The position numbers and the translations under genes were made by a program. The notes beneath the pieces are model-generated. The model had not been told where the DNA came from, made no database searches, and worked only from the letters and a program-made list of their open reading frames with translations. A DNA stretch of 64,000 bases from Owenia fusiformis. Its lineage: Eukaryota > Annelida > Polychaeta > Sabellida > Oweniidae. The stretch is from the NCBI GenBank assembly GCA_903813345.2, contig CAIIXF020000002.1:28777223-28841222 (forward strand), written 5' to 3'. Of the stretch, positions 1 through 13,900 are shown in pieces. Each line of letters begins with the position of its first letter. The first letter of the stretch is position 1.

Positions 1-24
1 TAAGAGGCCACAGATATGATAGCT

Positions 25-553
25 AAACTATTTTTATTTATTTTTATTTATTTATTTATTTTATTATCATATTCATTTAGTATTACATTAACAGTGTTGG
101 CACTTGATACCCATAAAAGGGCATATCAGTGCTAAAATCAAAAGTTGTACAATATAAAAATAAATTACAATTTATATGAATTGAATAAAGCAAGAAATAC
201 AATTATAGATATCATACCAGTTCATGTTATAAAATACGACAATATACAAAAATGCCTGCACATAAACAATTCAAAAGTGAAAAATACAAATATAATACAA
301 TTGTGGAAGAATAACAGTACATGCTCATGGCTCAGTAACAATTTATTAATGTTTTTTTGTAATTGTATTTAAAGGAGTAAAATGATGGTAAAGATTGAAG
401 GGATGTTGGTAGTTTGTTCCATATTATTGTTCCAGAGTATTGAATTGATTTTTTTGTTAAGTTTGATTTAAATTTGCATGGGATAATGTGATGGATTTGT
501 CTCGTGGTACGAGTGTGTCTGAAATTGAAATACTCCCCCAAACTACAAAACAA
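25..553 (-). mobile_element. 5'-truncated LINE, 3' end only
   Basis: Minus-strand codons from 553 to 332 read like the last ~70 residues of a non-LTR retrotransposon reverse transcriptase. They hold the typical tail pattern of a Tyr-Ser-Gly block followed by IWNKLPTSLQSLPSF and a basic FKYNYKK segment. Downstream on the same strand lies a hairpin (arms at 100-112 and 119-132, reading GCACT..GATA..CCC on the plus strand) and then an A-rich AAATA-type tail at about 25-62. Order and spacing fit ORF2 end, 3' UTR hairpin and tail. The 5' part is missing beyond 553, as expected from incomplete reverse transcription. The clade is not assigned. The match to the RT tail is from family knowledge, not a search. 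Confidence 0.6.
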
Positions 554-1289
554 ACTAAAATAAACAAAAGTTAGGACATGTATAAATGTTTCTATTTTTA
601 CATATTGTGTTTCAATATGGTCCTTTATTGTTTTTTTAGATTCAAAGTAGTTCCAAACTTTCTTTTATCAAATTCTATTGATTGAGTTTTTGGTACACCC
701 TGTACTTGTGAAAGATATAACATACTTTTTGCACTAAATGTCGTAGCATTTACTTAACTCATTTATATGACATTTATTGAGTCATTAAAATATATAAATG
801 ACAGAAGATCCGACAACTTGTATCCTCTACCCAGAGTCAGGATTTGGTAGACAGGTCTGAGGCCCTTAGGCAGAACAATCAATGTGAAGGCATTCAGAGC
901 AGTTTATAATCTTGATATATTACTTATCTTAAATCAAAAAAGGTATATATGGCAAAAACTTCAAGGATTCCTTACCCCAGCGAGAAAGAACCTTTAAAAA
1001 TGTGCATTCATGAAAAACAGCAGGCATATTTCTTCACATGAGGTGAATATGCCACCTATAAGCATTTTGAGTTAATTAAAAGGGCAGTGTAATCCACATG
1101 CACATGTAATTGTGGAACTAAAACATTTTTGAAAAAATTGCTATACCCAAACATGTTATTTTCTGGTACAAAATAAAGTGTATTTCCTTGCTTTTTTCAG
1201 AAAAATAGCATTACACAATATACAATAAATTTTCACCCTCTTACACATACAATATCCCTATACAACCCCCTCCCCCAAATTTGAGATGG
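554..1289. other. Non-coding, nothing recognised
   Basis: AT-rich sequence with no open frame of gene-like composition, no clear inverted repeat and no tandem array. It is upstream intergenic sequence of UTP18, or of an unseen gene to the left. Confidence 0.5.
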
Positions 1290-3200
1290 GGTTGATTTTT
1301 TCAATTTGGGAGTATAACAGGGCCGTCAGATGGGGGGGTGCGATGGGTGCAACCGCACCCCCCTTTGACACCCCCCTCAAAATTGTAAAATTTTTTGGGG
1401 GGGGGGAATTGGGCCACCCCTCACACCTCCCACAAAACAATGGAAAAGTTCTGAATTTATCTTATGTATAGTCCTAGACATTTTTAAAGTGCCCTGACAT
1501 CATCAAATAGCTCCTTGATATAGTCAATTATTCTTGGAGACTAAAACTTACTCGCCCTCTGGCATCCCCACCCCACCTCGCTCTATGGCACCCCCCCCCC
1601 CCCCTTTAAACCCCAAAAATTGAAAAAATTGTGATTTTTTCGTATTTTTTGTTGAGTCATATAATTTGAAAGTGCCTAGAAAGCACCAAATAGCATATTG
1701 AAATTGTAAAATTTTCTAGGAGAGATGGCCACCCCTCACACCCCCCACAAAACAATTGAAATAATTCTGAATTTAGTGTATTGTCTTTTTTTTAACATAT
1801 TATTTATTTCCTTCATAATCAAAAAAATACACAAAATATCTACTACCAATCGCCATAGGCATTCTAGGTAGTTTAAATTACAATAGAGGATTAATTACCT
1901 TAATCATAGATGGTTTATTGGTAATGTGAGAGGTTGGGAGGGAGGGTATTGTCACAAGATATATTGTCACAAGATACAAATGAGAATAACATTAATTTGA
2001 TGGAAACTTATAACAGGCCTGTAGTGTATTGTCTCAGACACTTTTAAAGTTCCCAGACATTAAGTCGCTCCTTGATATAGTCAATGTTTATGGGGGACTA
2101 ATACTTGCTCCCCCTCTGGCATCACCACCCCACCTCCCCCTCTGGCACCCCCCCCCCCCTGACACTCCTCCAAATATTGGAAAAAAATTGTGATTTTCTT
2201 CAATGTTTTGATTGATTCATACACTTTGAAAGTATCCAAAGAGCACCAAATAGTGTCTTAAAATTGTAAAATTTTCTAGGGGGAGTTGGCCACCACTCAT
2301 ACCCTAAACAAAACAATTGAAAAGTTCCGAATTTATTTTATATATTGTCTCAGACACTTTTAAAGTGCCCTGACATCATCAAATAGCTCCTTGATATAGT
2401 CAATGATTCTTGGAGACTAACACTTACCCACCCTCTGGCATCCCCACCCCACTTCACTCTCTGGCATACCCCCCCCCCTCTTTAAACCCCCCTAATTGAA
2501 AAAAAATTGTGATTTTTTCATATTTTTTGTTGAGTCATATACCTTGAAAGTGCCTAGAAAGCACCAAATAGCATAATAAAATTGTAAAATCTTCTAGGAG
2601 AGTTGGCCACCCCTCACATCCCCCAAAAAACAATTGAAAAAATTCTGAATTTCACTCATACATTTTTAAAGTGCCCAGACATCATCAAAAAGCACCTTGA
2701 TATGGTCAATGTTTCTGGGGGACAACCACTTGTTCCCCCTCTGGCACCCCACACTTCACCCTCTCATCCTCTTTGACACCCCCAAAAGAATTCCCTTTTT
2801 TATTGACTCATACACTTTGAAAGTGCCCAGAAAGCACAAAATAGTATCTCAAAAGTGTAAAATTTTCTACGGGGAGTGGGGCACTCCTCACACCCCATAC
2901 AAAACAATAGGACAGTTTGGACACTTAAACAGTCACCATGTGGCATAATGAAATCATAAAAATTTCTGGCACCCCACCCTAAAAAACTAAAGCATTCATT
3001 TACTCAAACACATTAAAAGTGCTTAGAATTAATAAGACAGCATCTTGAATTGGTAGAATTTTCCTGTGCTGCCCCCTCGCTCCCCTAAGAAGAAAATGAT
3101 TGAAAAATCTAAATTTCTTTGAATTGATTCTATTGATTAAAACACCTTAAAGTGTCCAGAAATCACTGAATGTGATCGTGAACTGGTGAAAAGTTTCGGG
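1290..3200. repeat. Degenerate ~305-bp tandem repeat
   Basis: A recurring module (TTTTAAAGTGCCC, then a GACATCATCAAATAG-like stretch, a C-rich CTCTGGCACCCC block, then AATTGTAAAATTTTCTAGG) restarts near 1474, 2034, 2348 and 2653, with weaker copies near 2995 and 3130. The spacing is 305-314 bp except between the first two copies, where about 230 bp of other sequence (about 1790-2030) is inserted. Each unit contains two related halves of roughly 150 bp, so the array looks like a dimeric satellite. Open frames in the C-rich blocks are by-products of base composition. Confidence 0.7.
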
Positions 3201-4290
3201 TAAACATTTATGCCCTTCTACCACACCTTCTCCCTATTCCAGTGTTTCTCCAAAATTGCTCATTCAATATTTAGTCTAAAAACAATAAAACACTACAAGA
3301 TAGGCTCAATATAGGGGGTAACCGACCCCCCCCCTCTGAACGCGATTTGATTTACGCGGCAAAAATAGAGAATTTCATATTGTCTTTAGTAGAAACCGCA
3401 CCCCCCTTGGAGAAAAGTGTCTTACGGGCCTGTATAACAGTATAATTTGTGAAGTGGAACATTTGTAGTATATATGTACAGTAGTAGTTCAATGGTTCGA
3501 TAGCCTATTTAATTTTCATCACATAACTGAATGGGATTGAGGAAACATTTTAGAAAACCAGACTAAATGCGAGTATAAATAATATTGATTTTCGTCATTA
3601 AAAATTCAAATTTCTCCAACGTGATATCATATTTCAAATCTACATGTAGAATTACTTCTAGAAATGTGGCTTTAAAAAGTTGTCAATTTTGAGAATATAA
3701 CTTTCCTTGAAAAGGTGACTTCTAGGTTGGGGAGATTCCCATAGACACCATGTTATAAAGTCACAAAAAGTGAAATATCTTTTCTTATATTTGACAAATA
3801 TTTTTTTCTTTCACTGGACACATGACTCAGTGCCTTGCTCAGTGTCAGACTTGAAATGTCCCCCCCTCCCCTCCTGCTAGCTTCTGGCTTCTTTTTTTCT
3901 GGGCCCAACTTAGGAGGGGGCGAGGGGGCCCTAGACTATATCCTATTTAGTCTGAATTATATTCAGACTATAAGGCACCTATGTTAGAGTTTGGTAATCC
4001 TAAATATTTGTTTACATAGGAAGTGCTATTCAAAATGGCCGATTGGGTAGAATTAATTTGCACATTTTTTACTTAAACTAGCTTTATTTCCACTTGACAA
4101 TATGCTGTGTTACTTTTTATTGCATTTAAGTGTACCTTACTACTTAATTAAAATTTTGTAATGTTTATTTTATTGAAGAAATGGTTCCTCTAATTGATAA
4201 TTTTGTGCAAAAAATTTCACTGCAATTTCCACAGGAAAGTAGTACATCATAACAGACTGACTTCTAGTCAGTCTGTTGGATACATACTAG
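3201..4290. other. Non-coding, C-rich strings in AT-rich DNA
   Basis: Contains short C-runs near 3325, 3400 and 3860 that resemble blocks of the neighbouring satellite, plus ordinary AT-rich sequence. No gene or clear element is seen. Confidence 0.4.
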
Positions 4291-4295
4291 AGGGG

Positions 4296-4445
4296 GCCCG
4301 GTGTAAAAGGGTAGGTGCCAGGTGGTCCTTTCATGGTGACCTAATTACAATTATTTTCCTTATTATTACACAGTCAGGGTCGGTAAGGGCCGTAAGGAAA
4401 GGGGACCATAATCCCCAGGGGACCATAATTTCTTTTACACCGGGC
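4296..4445. mobile_element. Short TIR element (~150 bp)
   Basis: The left end reads GCCCGGTGTAAAAG and the right end is its reverse complement CTTTTACACCGGGC. The interior has no coding capacity, so it is a non-autonomous MITE-like element. No target duplication could be recognised with confidence, so the superfamily is open. Confidence 0.55.
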
Positions 4446-4672
4446 TGCCACCCCGCCGGATCCGCCACTGGGATCCACCAGTGAAAACCCTCAGGCCTAC
4501 ATCTTACATTACTTTTTGAATCGAAAAAATAAATATGAGATCATACTTACACGAATCAAGTAAGTATACTATACTCCCCAAGATATACTCCAACACTGCA
4601 TGCAGTTACGACAAAAATTTAAATTTCTGGAGGGATGTACCTTACGACAAAGTTGCGAACGCTCTAGCGCTC

Positions 4673-4899
4673 TCGCATGCGATAAATTTTGTACATACTT
4701 CTCGTACATGTCGTATTTGTGATTGGGAATTTACCAATCGAGAAAAATCATTGTTTATAAATCTCTCTTGGAGCCTCCTTATTAGCTTATTATTAGTAAT
4801 TGACAGCCAATCATGTATAAAGTAAGTTTTGAAAGATCTCCTTTTGCAAATTGAGTGGCGTTCGCAGATTTGCTGTAATTTTATTTCCGGTACATGTGA
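4673..4899 (+). promoter_or_regulatory. Putative UTP18 promoter and 5' UTR motifs
   Basis: TCGCATGCGA at 4673-4682 resembles the NRF1 palindrome, and an ETS-like TTCCGG core lies near 4886. Both are common in TATA-less promoters of housekeeping genes. An ATG followed at once by TGA lies at 4894-4899, just before the UTP18 start codon at 4905, making a start-stop upstream ORF. The motifs are visible; their use is inferred from position only. Confidence 0.3.
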
Positions 4900-4904
4900 A
4901 AAAA

Positions 4905-7900
4905 ATGCTTCGGAAAAAACTAAAAAGAAACGTCGATTCTACTGGTTTGAGAGACAGTAAATTAAAACAAAATAATGTCCAGATACTGGGAGACAACACA
5001 GCGAAAGACGCAGCAGTGTCGGCTCTTGAAAAAGAAGTTTTAGGTGGAGAGAACGAAATCTTAGAAAATCTCGATAAATTTTCGTCACTCTCTTCAGCAC
5101 AGCAATCAAAGATACAGGTATGTCATTATTAACATCTTATTGCTTTTGTTCAGAGTTTGTCATGATTTTAATGCAATAGCAGATAAAAACTTTTACTGTT
5201 ATCTCAGTTTTTTTGATCTGCCAATCAGGTGAATTTCTGAGATAGAATAGACTATCGATGATTTGGGTATGCTTTAGATTATCTAAAATATGGATGTAGT
5301 CCATATTATTAGATCCTGGCTGAAGCAAGATTGAAGACTTTAGATCCCAGCTAAGTGTCAGAATGTTTAGTGCTGATTCAAAATAATAAGCAGTGTTCTC
5401 CTACCAAAATGTATTTGCCTACATACCCGTGATTATCGTATCCTACCAACCACTTTAGATTGTGGTCGTACGCCCGTATTATTAGTAAGCCTGTCTTTCT
5501 TCAATGTCGGAGACTGAACTACGCATTGCACTATTAAACGACCTACCTCGATACATTCCAGAGATCGCCAATTGTATGGGTTTATCGGCAGAACGATGAG
5601 ATTTTAGTTTTTACATCGGAAATATATCAGCAATTTTCAAAATGTCGGAAGGGGAATTTCCCAGGGATTTCCCTTATGACTGGGGTATGCCGGGAACTGA
5701 ATGGAGGAATTTGACGGTTGAAATAAGTTAAATATTACACGCAAATATTGCTATCAAAAACGAAAATATCTTCGTTCTGCCGATAAACCCATACAATTGG
5801 CGATCTAACAACATAAAAAGAATTCTAAAATACTCTGGAATGTATCGAGGTAGGTCATTTAATAGTGCAATGCATAGTTCATTCTAAGACATTGTAGAAA
5901 GACAGGCTTACTTATAATACGGGCGTACGACCACAATCTAAAGGGGTTGTGGGATGCGATAAACCCGTGAGACTCTTATCTGATAGATACAATGCACAAA
6001 TAAAACAAAAGTTTTGCTATTATAAGTAAAAAGTGCTCTTAAATTTCGAAGTGATTTTACCTGTTAATACTGTCATTGGTTTGAAAATTTTCTGGGGGCA
6101 TGCCCCCAATTAACGCTTTACGCACAACCCATACAAAAGTCGCCCCCTCCCTTGGCAAATCCTTCTGACGCCCCTGTTATAGCTTTCATTTATATTACAT
6201 ACGTATCAGGATATGAGATGGGAAATATGGAAGAATCAAAGGTGATATGCCCCACAGCCCATTCTGTATATTCACTGTACATTTGAATTTATGAAATAAA
6301 ACTATTGATTAAAAACACTTGTGTTTTCAGAAGCTTGATGATGATGAACTTGTTCCTGTTTGGGAAGATGAAGATGACCAGGAAGAAGAAAGGTAAACCA
6401 TGGTTGTAGAAGAAAATTATGATACTTTGCTAGATATTCATTTAACAAGTCACCATCTAGTTATCGCCCCAGAATTTTTATGGTGCTGAATTCATACTTT
6501 ACATGTTTTGGTATCTCCCTTTTAGCAGAGTGTATGTAGATTTCAGCAGGATGTAGTACCTAGTTGCTCTTATTCATTTATATGCATATGTAGCCTCATC
6601 TTATCTTGTTAATCTTATTCATATAATTGTTAAAACAGTGGTATGATTAAATTGTGGTTCAGATACCCTCTTTGTTTATCACAGGGATTCCAGGAAAACC
6701 ACTTAGTTCTTTACAAGTGGTAATTTTCCATAATCATTTAATTTGCCTATTGCCTAATTTTTTGCCAGGTTCGGAAAATTAAATGTCAGAAATATCATCT
6801 TCATAATATTATCCAATAGGAAGTGTTTTGTCATTAGGAAAATTAAAATTAGGAAAATGATGAAATTTGAGCATTCAACAAATTCGAACCACTTAGACTA
6901 AATACCTCTTATACAGTATATGCACACATCTTAGAAGGTATCTTTGTAATCATTTAAAAGATCTATACATTACATCTGACTGACTTTGAGGTGGCCATTT
7001 TGTTTTTGGTAGCCATTATAGAAGTGTTGATAGATTTTGTCCAGAAGACCTGAGTAGGTCCCATAATACTATCATATTCTTTCGTATTGGGGATTCCCCT
7101 TAGCTTACCCATATGGTCGTACAAGCCTTTAATGGATCTATAACATGATATTTTAAATGGCGGCCAATGGTCAGTTGGATTCAAATATGGTCCTATAAGC
7201 CTTATATGGATCTAGCACATAGGTACCACATGACTGAATACGAAGGCTGAACTTTTGGAGATCTCCCCCTGGATTTTGTCATTACCATTTCAGGAAAATC
7301 TCTTGTAAGATTCTTTCTAATTTGTACACATGTTCGCACAGTGTACTGTCTATAGTTCAGAGAATTTCAAATCACGAAAAATTTCTTATTTGTTATAAAA
7401 GTTTCATAACAAATATGATAACTAGGATATTTAAGAGAGGGGACCAAAAAGCCTATTATTTCGCAATAATATAATATTTCACAAATCATTGTAAATACCA
7501 TTATGTGGCACCTAATACTCCCTCTTGGGGGTCATAGCCACTACAACCTGTAAATATGTATGTTACATTGATTTTAATAAAAAAAAAATTAAAAAATAAG
7601 ACCACTCAAAATCATGAATCAAATAAAACTAACAAAACTTTTCTTACATGGAATAGGTACTTTGTTTCATTACTATTATAATTTAAGACATTGCAAGACT
7701 GCTCCCTTTACAACAGTAAATAAAACACCTTTGGTACCTCAAAAGGTCTAAAATATCCGTCGCCGACTAATGACTAATACATAATGATATAAACACCACA
7801 CCGTGTTTACGTTTTCTCACAAAATCAAGTTATTCCCCTTGTTTGCCTGGAGGATATTTACAGGATGTTTGAGCCTTTTGAATATCATAGATTCCTCGCT

Positions 7901-10900
7901 CAGTCATCTTTTTCCTGAAATATGTATCAGCAGCTTCATGTCCCAGTTTTGATAACATACAGTAATGTTTTATTTTTAAATCTGAGCTTTCCGAGTGGCA
8001 TTCTTTCTGCTTTAGTGATTTAGCTATATTGAGTTCTTGGATTTTTAAAGCCATATTATGACGACCAAACTCATCAATCTTTCTCCACAGAGTTTTGTTG
8101 AAATGATTGTATATCATTGAGTCTGCTAAGTTCCATTGGATGAGGTTCTCGTATTCATTAGGAGTTAAAGTCGGCTTGAATTTCTGAACATTCCTAACGT
8201 TAGCATTTCTGAGAATGACTACATCTTCAATTGTTAAATCAGAGCATTCGGTCAGCAAAATCAGACTTTCCTCCAAATACTCAACCACTATCACTAAGTC
8301 AAACTCCTTTTCAATTTCATTGATTTTTTCTTGTATTGCTATGATGTTATATTGTTCCTCCTGTTTGATTCCAAAACATTGTGCAATTACGTTACTAGAA
8401 GGTATGTGGTTCTTAAGTCCAAGGTGTGGCATAGTTTTAACATTATTTAAAAAATATTTGAATTTATTAGGCCCTTTAAGATATCTTTCATATGTGTTCT
8501 TCATGTAGTAAAAATTATAACATGAATAGAAATGCGAAACTGGTTCTCGTATTGATGTGACGAATACACTCCCTGGGGCCATAACTTGTTTGATTTTTGA
8601 ACTGTATTTTATGTGTTCATTTAGATGTTCCAAATATGTGTTTTTACTCAGAGGGATTAGATGTTCTGGTTTGAATGGTTCGGGCCATCCTACCAAGTGT
8701 CTTTCAACACCAGAATTACTACATGGCCTTCCAACAATTTGGTCATATTTATCAGCATATTGATTAAACATAACTTGAAGTGTGGTACTCCCTGCCTTGT
8801 ATACTTTCAAATGAAATATGCCTCTAGGTTTTGTCTCTCGTGCTATATTGCTCTCCAGCCTTTGTTGTGGAGTACTCCCTTGTTCTTTAAAATCCAATGT
8901 GTTCTTAAAGTGTTCTTCAGGACTATTTAATCTTTCGTCATGAATCTGTTTTGACATTGTCTTTTCAAGAGCTCGAAGGTCTAAATTCCCCATGGAGTTG
9001 CTAATACAGGTAAGGATGAATAAAACCAGAACTGTCAAAATGACACTTTTGACTATCACAGCCTTAACTCTCATTCTTGCTCTGCAGATAGAAAGAAAAA
9101 GTATGTTATGTCAGTTATATTTGCAGGCCCGTAGCCAGGATTTGCCAAGGGGGGTTCACTTTTCGGAAAATTCCAGGGGGGCTCACTTTCGATAATTTTG
9201 GTCCAAAGATGGCCAAAATCACATAAAAAGTGCTCAGAATGGTGAAAAACTGCATGATTTTGAAAGAATTTCTGGCCAGGGGGGGGGGGGGGGTTCCATC
9301 GAACCCCCCCCCCTGGCTACGGGCCTGATTTGTGTAGCCTTGACATATTGTATTCTGCTTTGGATTTACCACATTCCTGCCAACTCACTATATAATCTAG
9401 CATAATAATTTTAAATTGCAAACTTCTAAAATCAATTGTAAAAAGATACCTTTTTATGACTGAAATCTACCATAGTATCTAGGAACCTTATGAACTTATA
9501 TAATTTTAAAATGAATATTGACTAATCTGTGATATTGAATATTTGAGTTACACTTTTTTATCACACCACTGGTGGGATCTAGTTGTGATTTATCTGTTTT
9601 TAATTTTAAGGCTTACTTACCTTCTTTAATCACCAAAATTCTTCACCAAATCTTCTCCTTCAATTTAGTACTCTGAGAGGGCAGCAGAGGTATTAAACTA
9701 CGATATTACAATATACAAAATCAACCAATAGAGCAATAAGGCAGAATACTGTTTGATTAACATCTGTTTTTATCTGTTTGATACTGTTAAATAATTGCAT
9801 CTACATTGCAACTACATGCTATTCAACTAAAACTAGACTAAGGAAATCACTGAGCTGAGACGTTTTGCTGTTATGATTTAGGCCATAACAATAACATCAT
9901 TCGGTCAATCTTTTCATGTACTGTGGATACCCATTTAGTGCTTATTCGCTAGAAAATATTGCAACTAGCGGTGAAGTAATATTAGTACTATATAATCTGT
10001 TTTATGAAGTTTCTAGCGATCATGTTGTCATTTGGTGTTAGTTTGAGATAGTTATCATGCAATAAAGCTATTAAAGCAACATGGTCCAGGATAGCCTATT
10101 GATATTATGAATGATAATGGTCATTTGAAAGATTTGGTAAACAGATAAGATCGATAGCTGAGTCAAAAGTCGACCCTCACTGGACCCTCACTCGGTAGAT
10201 GGTGGCTATCGGTCTTCTCAGCAGTAGGCAATAAAATCTATTCAAATGCTAATTGGGTAATCATTATTAGTATGACTTCATAACAAGGGGTTGTATGACT
10301 TCATAACAAGGGGTTGTATGACTTCATAACAAGGGGTTGTATGACTTCATAACAAGGGGTTGTATGACTTCATAACAAGGGGTTGTAGCTAGACTAAAAC
10401 CCATTCCATTTGTCAGTTTGTTTACAATTGAATAAAACTGATCATTTTATGAAAAATTGTGACCCTATCCTACAGAAATGAAGATTATGTTTATAGCAAT
10501 TTTGGAGAGCTATACTATATATCACACACTCAAGGGAATTGATTGTACTTTCTCAGCAAATACATACCTGTGGGTAGAAGTATGAAAAAGCCTTAGAGTC
10601 CCAACCTGACCTCCTTTGTTAACATTTTCAGAGACATGAAAAAATAAGAAATGTGTCATAACTTTTTCAATCTCCAATTATTGAAACTGATTTCACCTGT
10701 GGGCAACGGGTATTTTAGTCCTACATGGACTGATACATATTGAAAAGATTATTAAGTTACTGGTACAGACAATATTAAGATTTTTTTTCAAATTGAATGT
10801 TTTTTATTTTGCAGTGTAAGAGTGGACAAACAATATAGATTCAAACAGATTCGACGAGGGGATGAGACAAAAATCTCACAAAAAGTTTATACAAATCGGC

Positions 10901-13900
10901 TTAAGAAGCAGTAAGTATAGTATGGGTAGATAGTAAATATGACTTTTATATCCCATTGAATAACATTTTGAAAGGATGCAAATATGTATAAGTTCATTAG
11001 ATTAGGAAATTCTTATCCCATGATACTACTACTTCCGGTGACGGTGAATAACACTAATTTTTCAAAAAAGGTTCCAAGTTGTTTTTCAGCAATACAGTGC
11101 ATAAATTACCATTATGATCACATTGTTTTTTCCAGGTTTGAAAGGGTTACAGGGACACCATCATGGGCAGTGTTAAAATCACACAAAGAAGCCAGAAAAT
11201 CTGCAGATTCTTCTGGTATGACTCGCATGTCCATATGTCATATAAAAAAGGGAGTAAACAAGGAGTTATATCTGGATGCCCCAAGAGTCAACCCTGTTTT
11301 CATTCAAAAACTGCTTATACAAATTTTAAAGTTTTCTTAAAACTTTTTTAACTCGCTCATTCGCTCATTCCACTTGGTTGTACTGAATTTAGCATTTGAA
11401 AATACAAAAAAAGGTCCAGTCTAAAATGACAATTTTCACGAAAGTAATTATGATAAATGATCGTTAGATCAGCTTCTATGTCTTAGTTATCCCATAGAAT
11501 GAAGTTCGAGGGGGATATAGGAAAGTTGTCAGTTTGTCAGGGCAATAACTCAAATACCGATTGACGGATTTGATTCAAGTTTTATAGACTTATGCCTTAT
11601 GGGTGTAGGACCTCTGCTCGAGAAGGAATTTCAAATATGGCCGTTTAATTTAAAATGGCGGCCATTTTTGTGAAAAATATAATCTTTGATAACTCAAATA
11701 CTAGTTGACCGAATTGGTTCAAATTTTATATGCTGTTGCCCAGGGACAAAGGAGCCTTGCTCAAGAAGAAATTTTCAAGATGGTCACTGAATTTCAAAAT
11801 GGCCACCATTTATTGTAAAAACCTGTAATCTTTGATAACTCAAATACCACAGTGAATGGATTTGGTTCAAATTTTACATGCTGATGACTCGGGACTTGGG
11901 AGCTTCGCTCGAGAAGGGATTTTCAAAATGGCCATTAAATTTTATATACTGATGCCTAGAGATAAAGGAGCTCTACGCGAGAAGAAATTTTCAAGATGGC
12001 CACCCTTTATCAAAATCTGCTATTTTTCATTAAAAAATGTAATTTTTGATAACTCAAGTACCAATTGATGGGTTTGGATCAAATTTGATATACTGATGCC
12101 TAGGGACATAGGAGCTCTGCTCAAGAAAAAATTTTAAAGGTGGCAGCTGAATTTCAAAATGGCCACCATGTTTCATAAAAAACATAATGATAAATCAAAT
12201 ACCAGTGGATGGATTTGGTTCAAATTTTATATGGCCGCTATTTCTCAAAAAAAGTTTTGTTCGGTGGAATTTGCTGTTTTTCTAGTTAGCTTAGTTATGT
12301 TATGGACAATGGCATGACATAGCTGTAAAGTAGTATCAACCCTTTCAATGTCAGTTTTGAGCTGTTGGGTACTTGGGTTGTACCAAATTCTAAAGATATT
12401 CAACCATTTTTGTCAACATGAGTCAATGAGGAACAAAATGGGATTGTTACTAATATGTCATTGTAATGACATCATAGAGTCAATAAGAGAATTATATATG
12501 TGGAACCCTTTATTTCAAAATACATCAAATGTATTCTCACCAGTGAGTGCACAGTGCTGTTTCCAAATTGAAGTTTTCAAAGGGTAAGATATTGCCAGAA
12601 TCCAACAACGCACATACAAAAAATCTAGAAAAAAATATTGCCAATAACCTTTTTAGTTCTTCACTAAGGTTTACATATTCTGCAGCTCCTGTATTTCTTT
12701 CTCTGCGTTAAATATAATATCAATCAATATCTTGTGTAAATAATCAGAACTAAATATTTTAACTCCATGCTTTCTTGAGACCATATTCAACATAAAAGTC
12801 GCATGTGGGCTCATTGGAACCATGCGCTCATTAGAGAATATGGTAGTTTGATATACCATTTTCTGTATTTTCAGATGACAGTGATGATGAACTGTCAAAA
12901 TCTACTGGGTCCTATCTCACTGGATCCCAGTCCCTTCCTAAAGGTGTTTTACAGTTTAAAAAATGTCCCGATGCGAATAAAGAACAGTTCTCTTCTGTAA
13001 GTACATCTACGTCCCGTGATGTTCGCCTATAATATATATATCCACCATTTTGAACAAGTGATCTTAGTAGAAGTTTGAACCACCATATCTAAAATTCATT
13101 AAGGATGCAGTACCGGGTCGGTTTTCACGTCTGTTTGCGCAGGTTTGACTTCCGGTTTGAGAAAGCTAGCTCCCAAGAACGTCATTTTCGCATTTAGTCT
13201 TATTCAAAAATTATAGTTTATTTCGATAATGGTGTTTCCAGAAAAGAATTAATTGCAAACATTTTATCAAGCATATTTTATCCCTTTCACTTTTATGGGA
13301 AAACTTGTTCTTGAGTCGCTATTAGTGGATACAAAAACCAGGGTTAGAAAGGTGACAGCTCTATTGAAAACTCAAAAAAGTAAAAAGATTCATTTTGGGT
13401 GGGTAAAATAATTTTTTTATTTTGTAATTACCAGACGGTCAATCCTCTTCATATTGCACTTGGATGATGATAACATCATAGTGATACATTGTAAAAAATA
13501 TGAGCAAAATCTAATGTCTGGAACTTTTTCTACGCTGACCTGGTACTGCATCCTTAAGTATTGATTTGGAATCTCTAAGTTGCTTATTGGTTCACTGTAG
13601 GGATTTTGAATATCCATTCCCAATAATAGTCATCGGTAGAAAGTATTGAATGTAACTAAGCTTTCTGTCTTTAAAGTTGTATAAAACTGAGAAAAACATA
13701 CTTCATATCTCTGTTATTTGTCATATAGAAGAACCCATATGTTTTACTAATTTCATATACACGTCTCTCCTGAAGCTTATATAGTAAAATTTCTTATTTG
13801 CAGCTCAAAATCAGGCATATGATAAACTAATGAAATTATATGTCGCTGTTAAAATTAACACATACACCAAATTAGCAAAATTAAAAGATAAGATTTAAGA

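Noticed and set aside
1258-1471. Overlapping 60-codon frames on both strands
   Set aside because: They lie in the C-rich satellite block and consist of low-complexity Pro/Gly runs.
12348-12587. 79-codon frame in UTP18 intron 4
   Set aside because: It lies between dispersed repeat and exon 5 and joins no exon in phase. The UTP18 model is complete without it.
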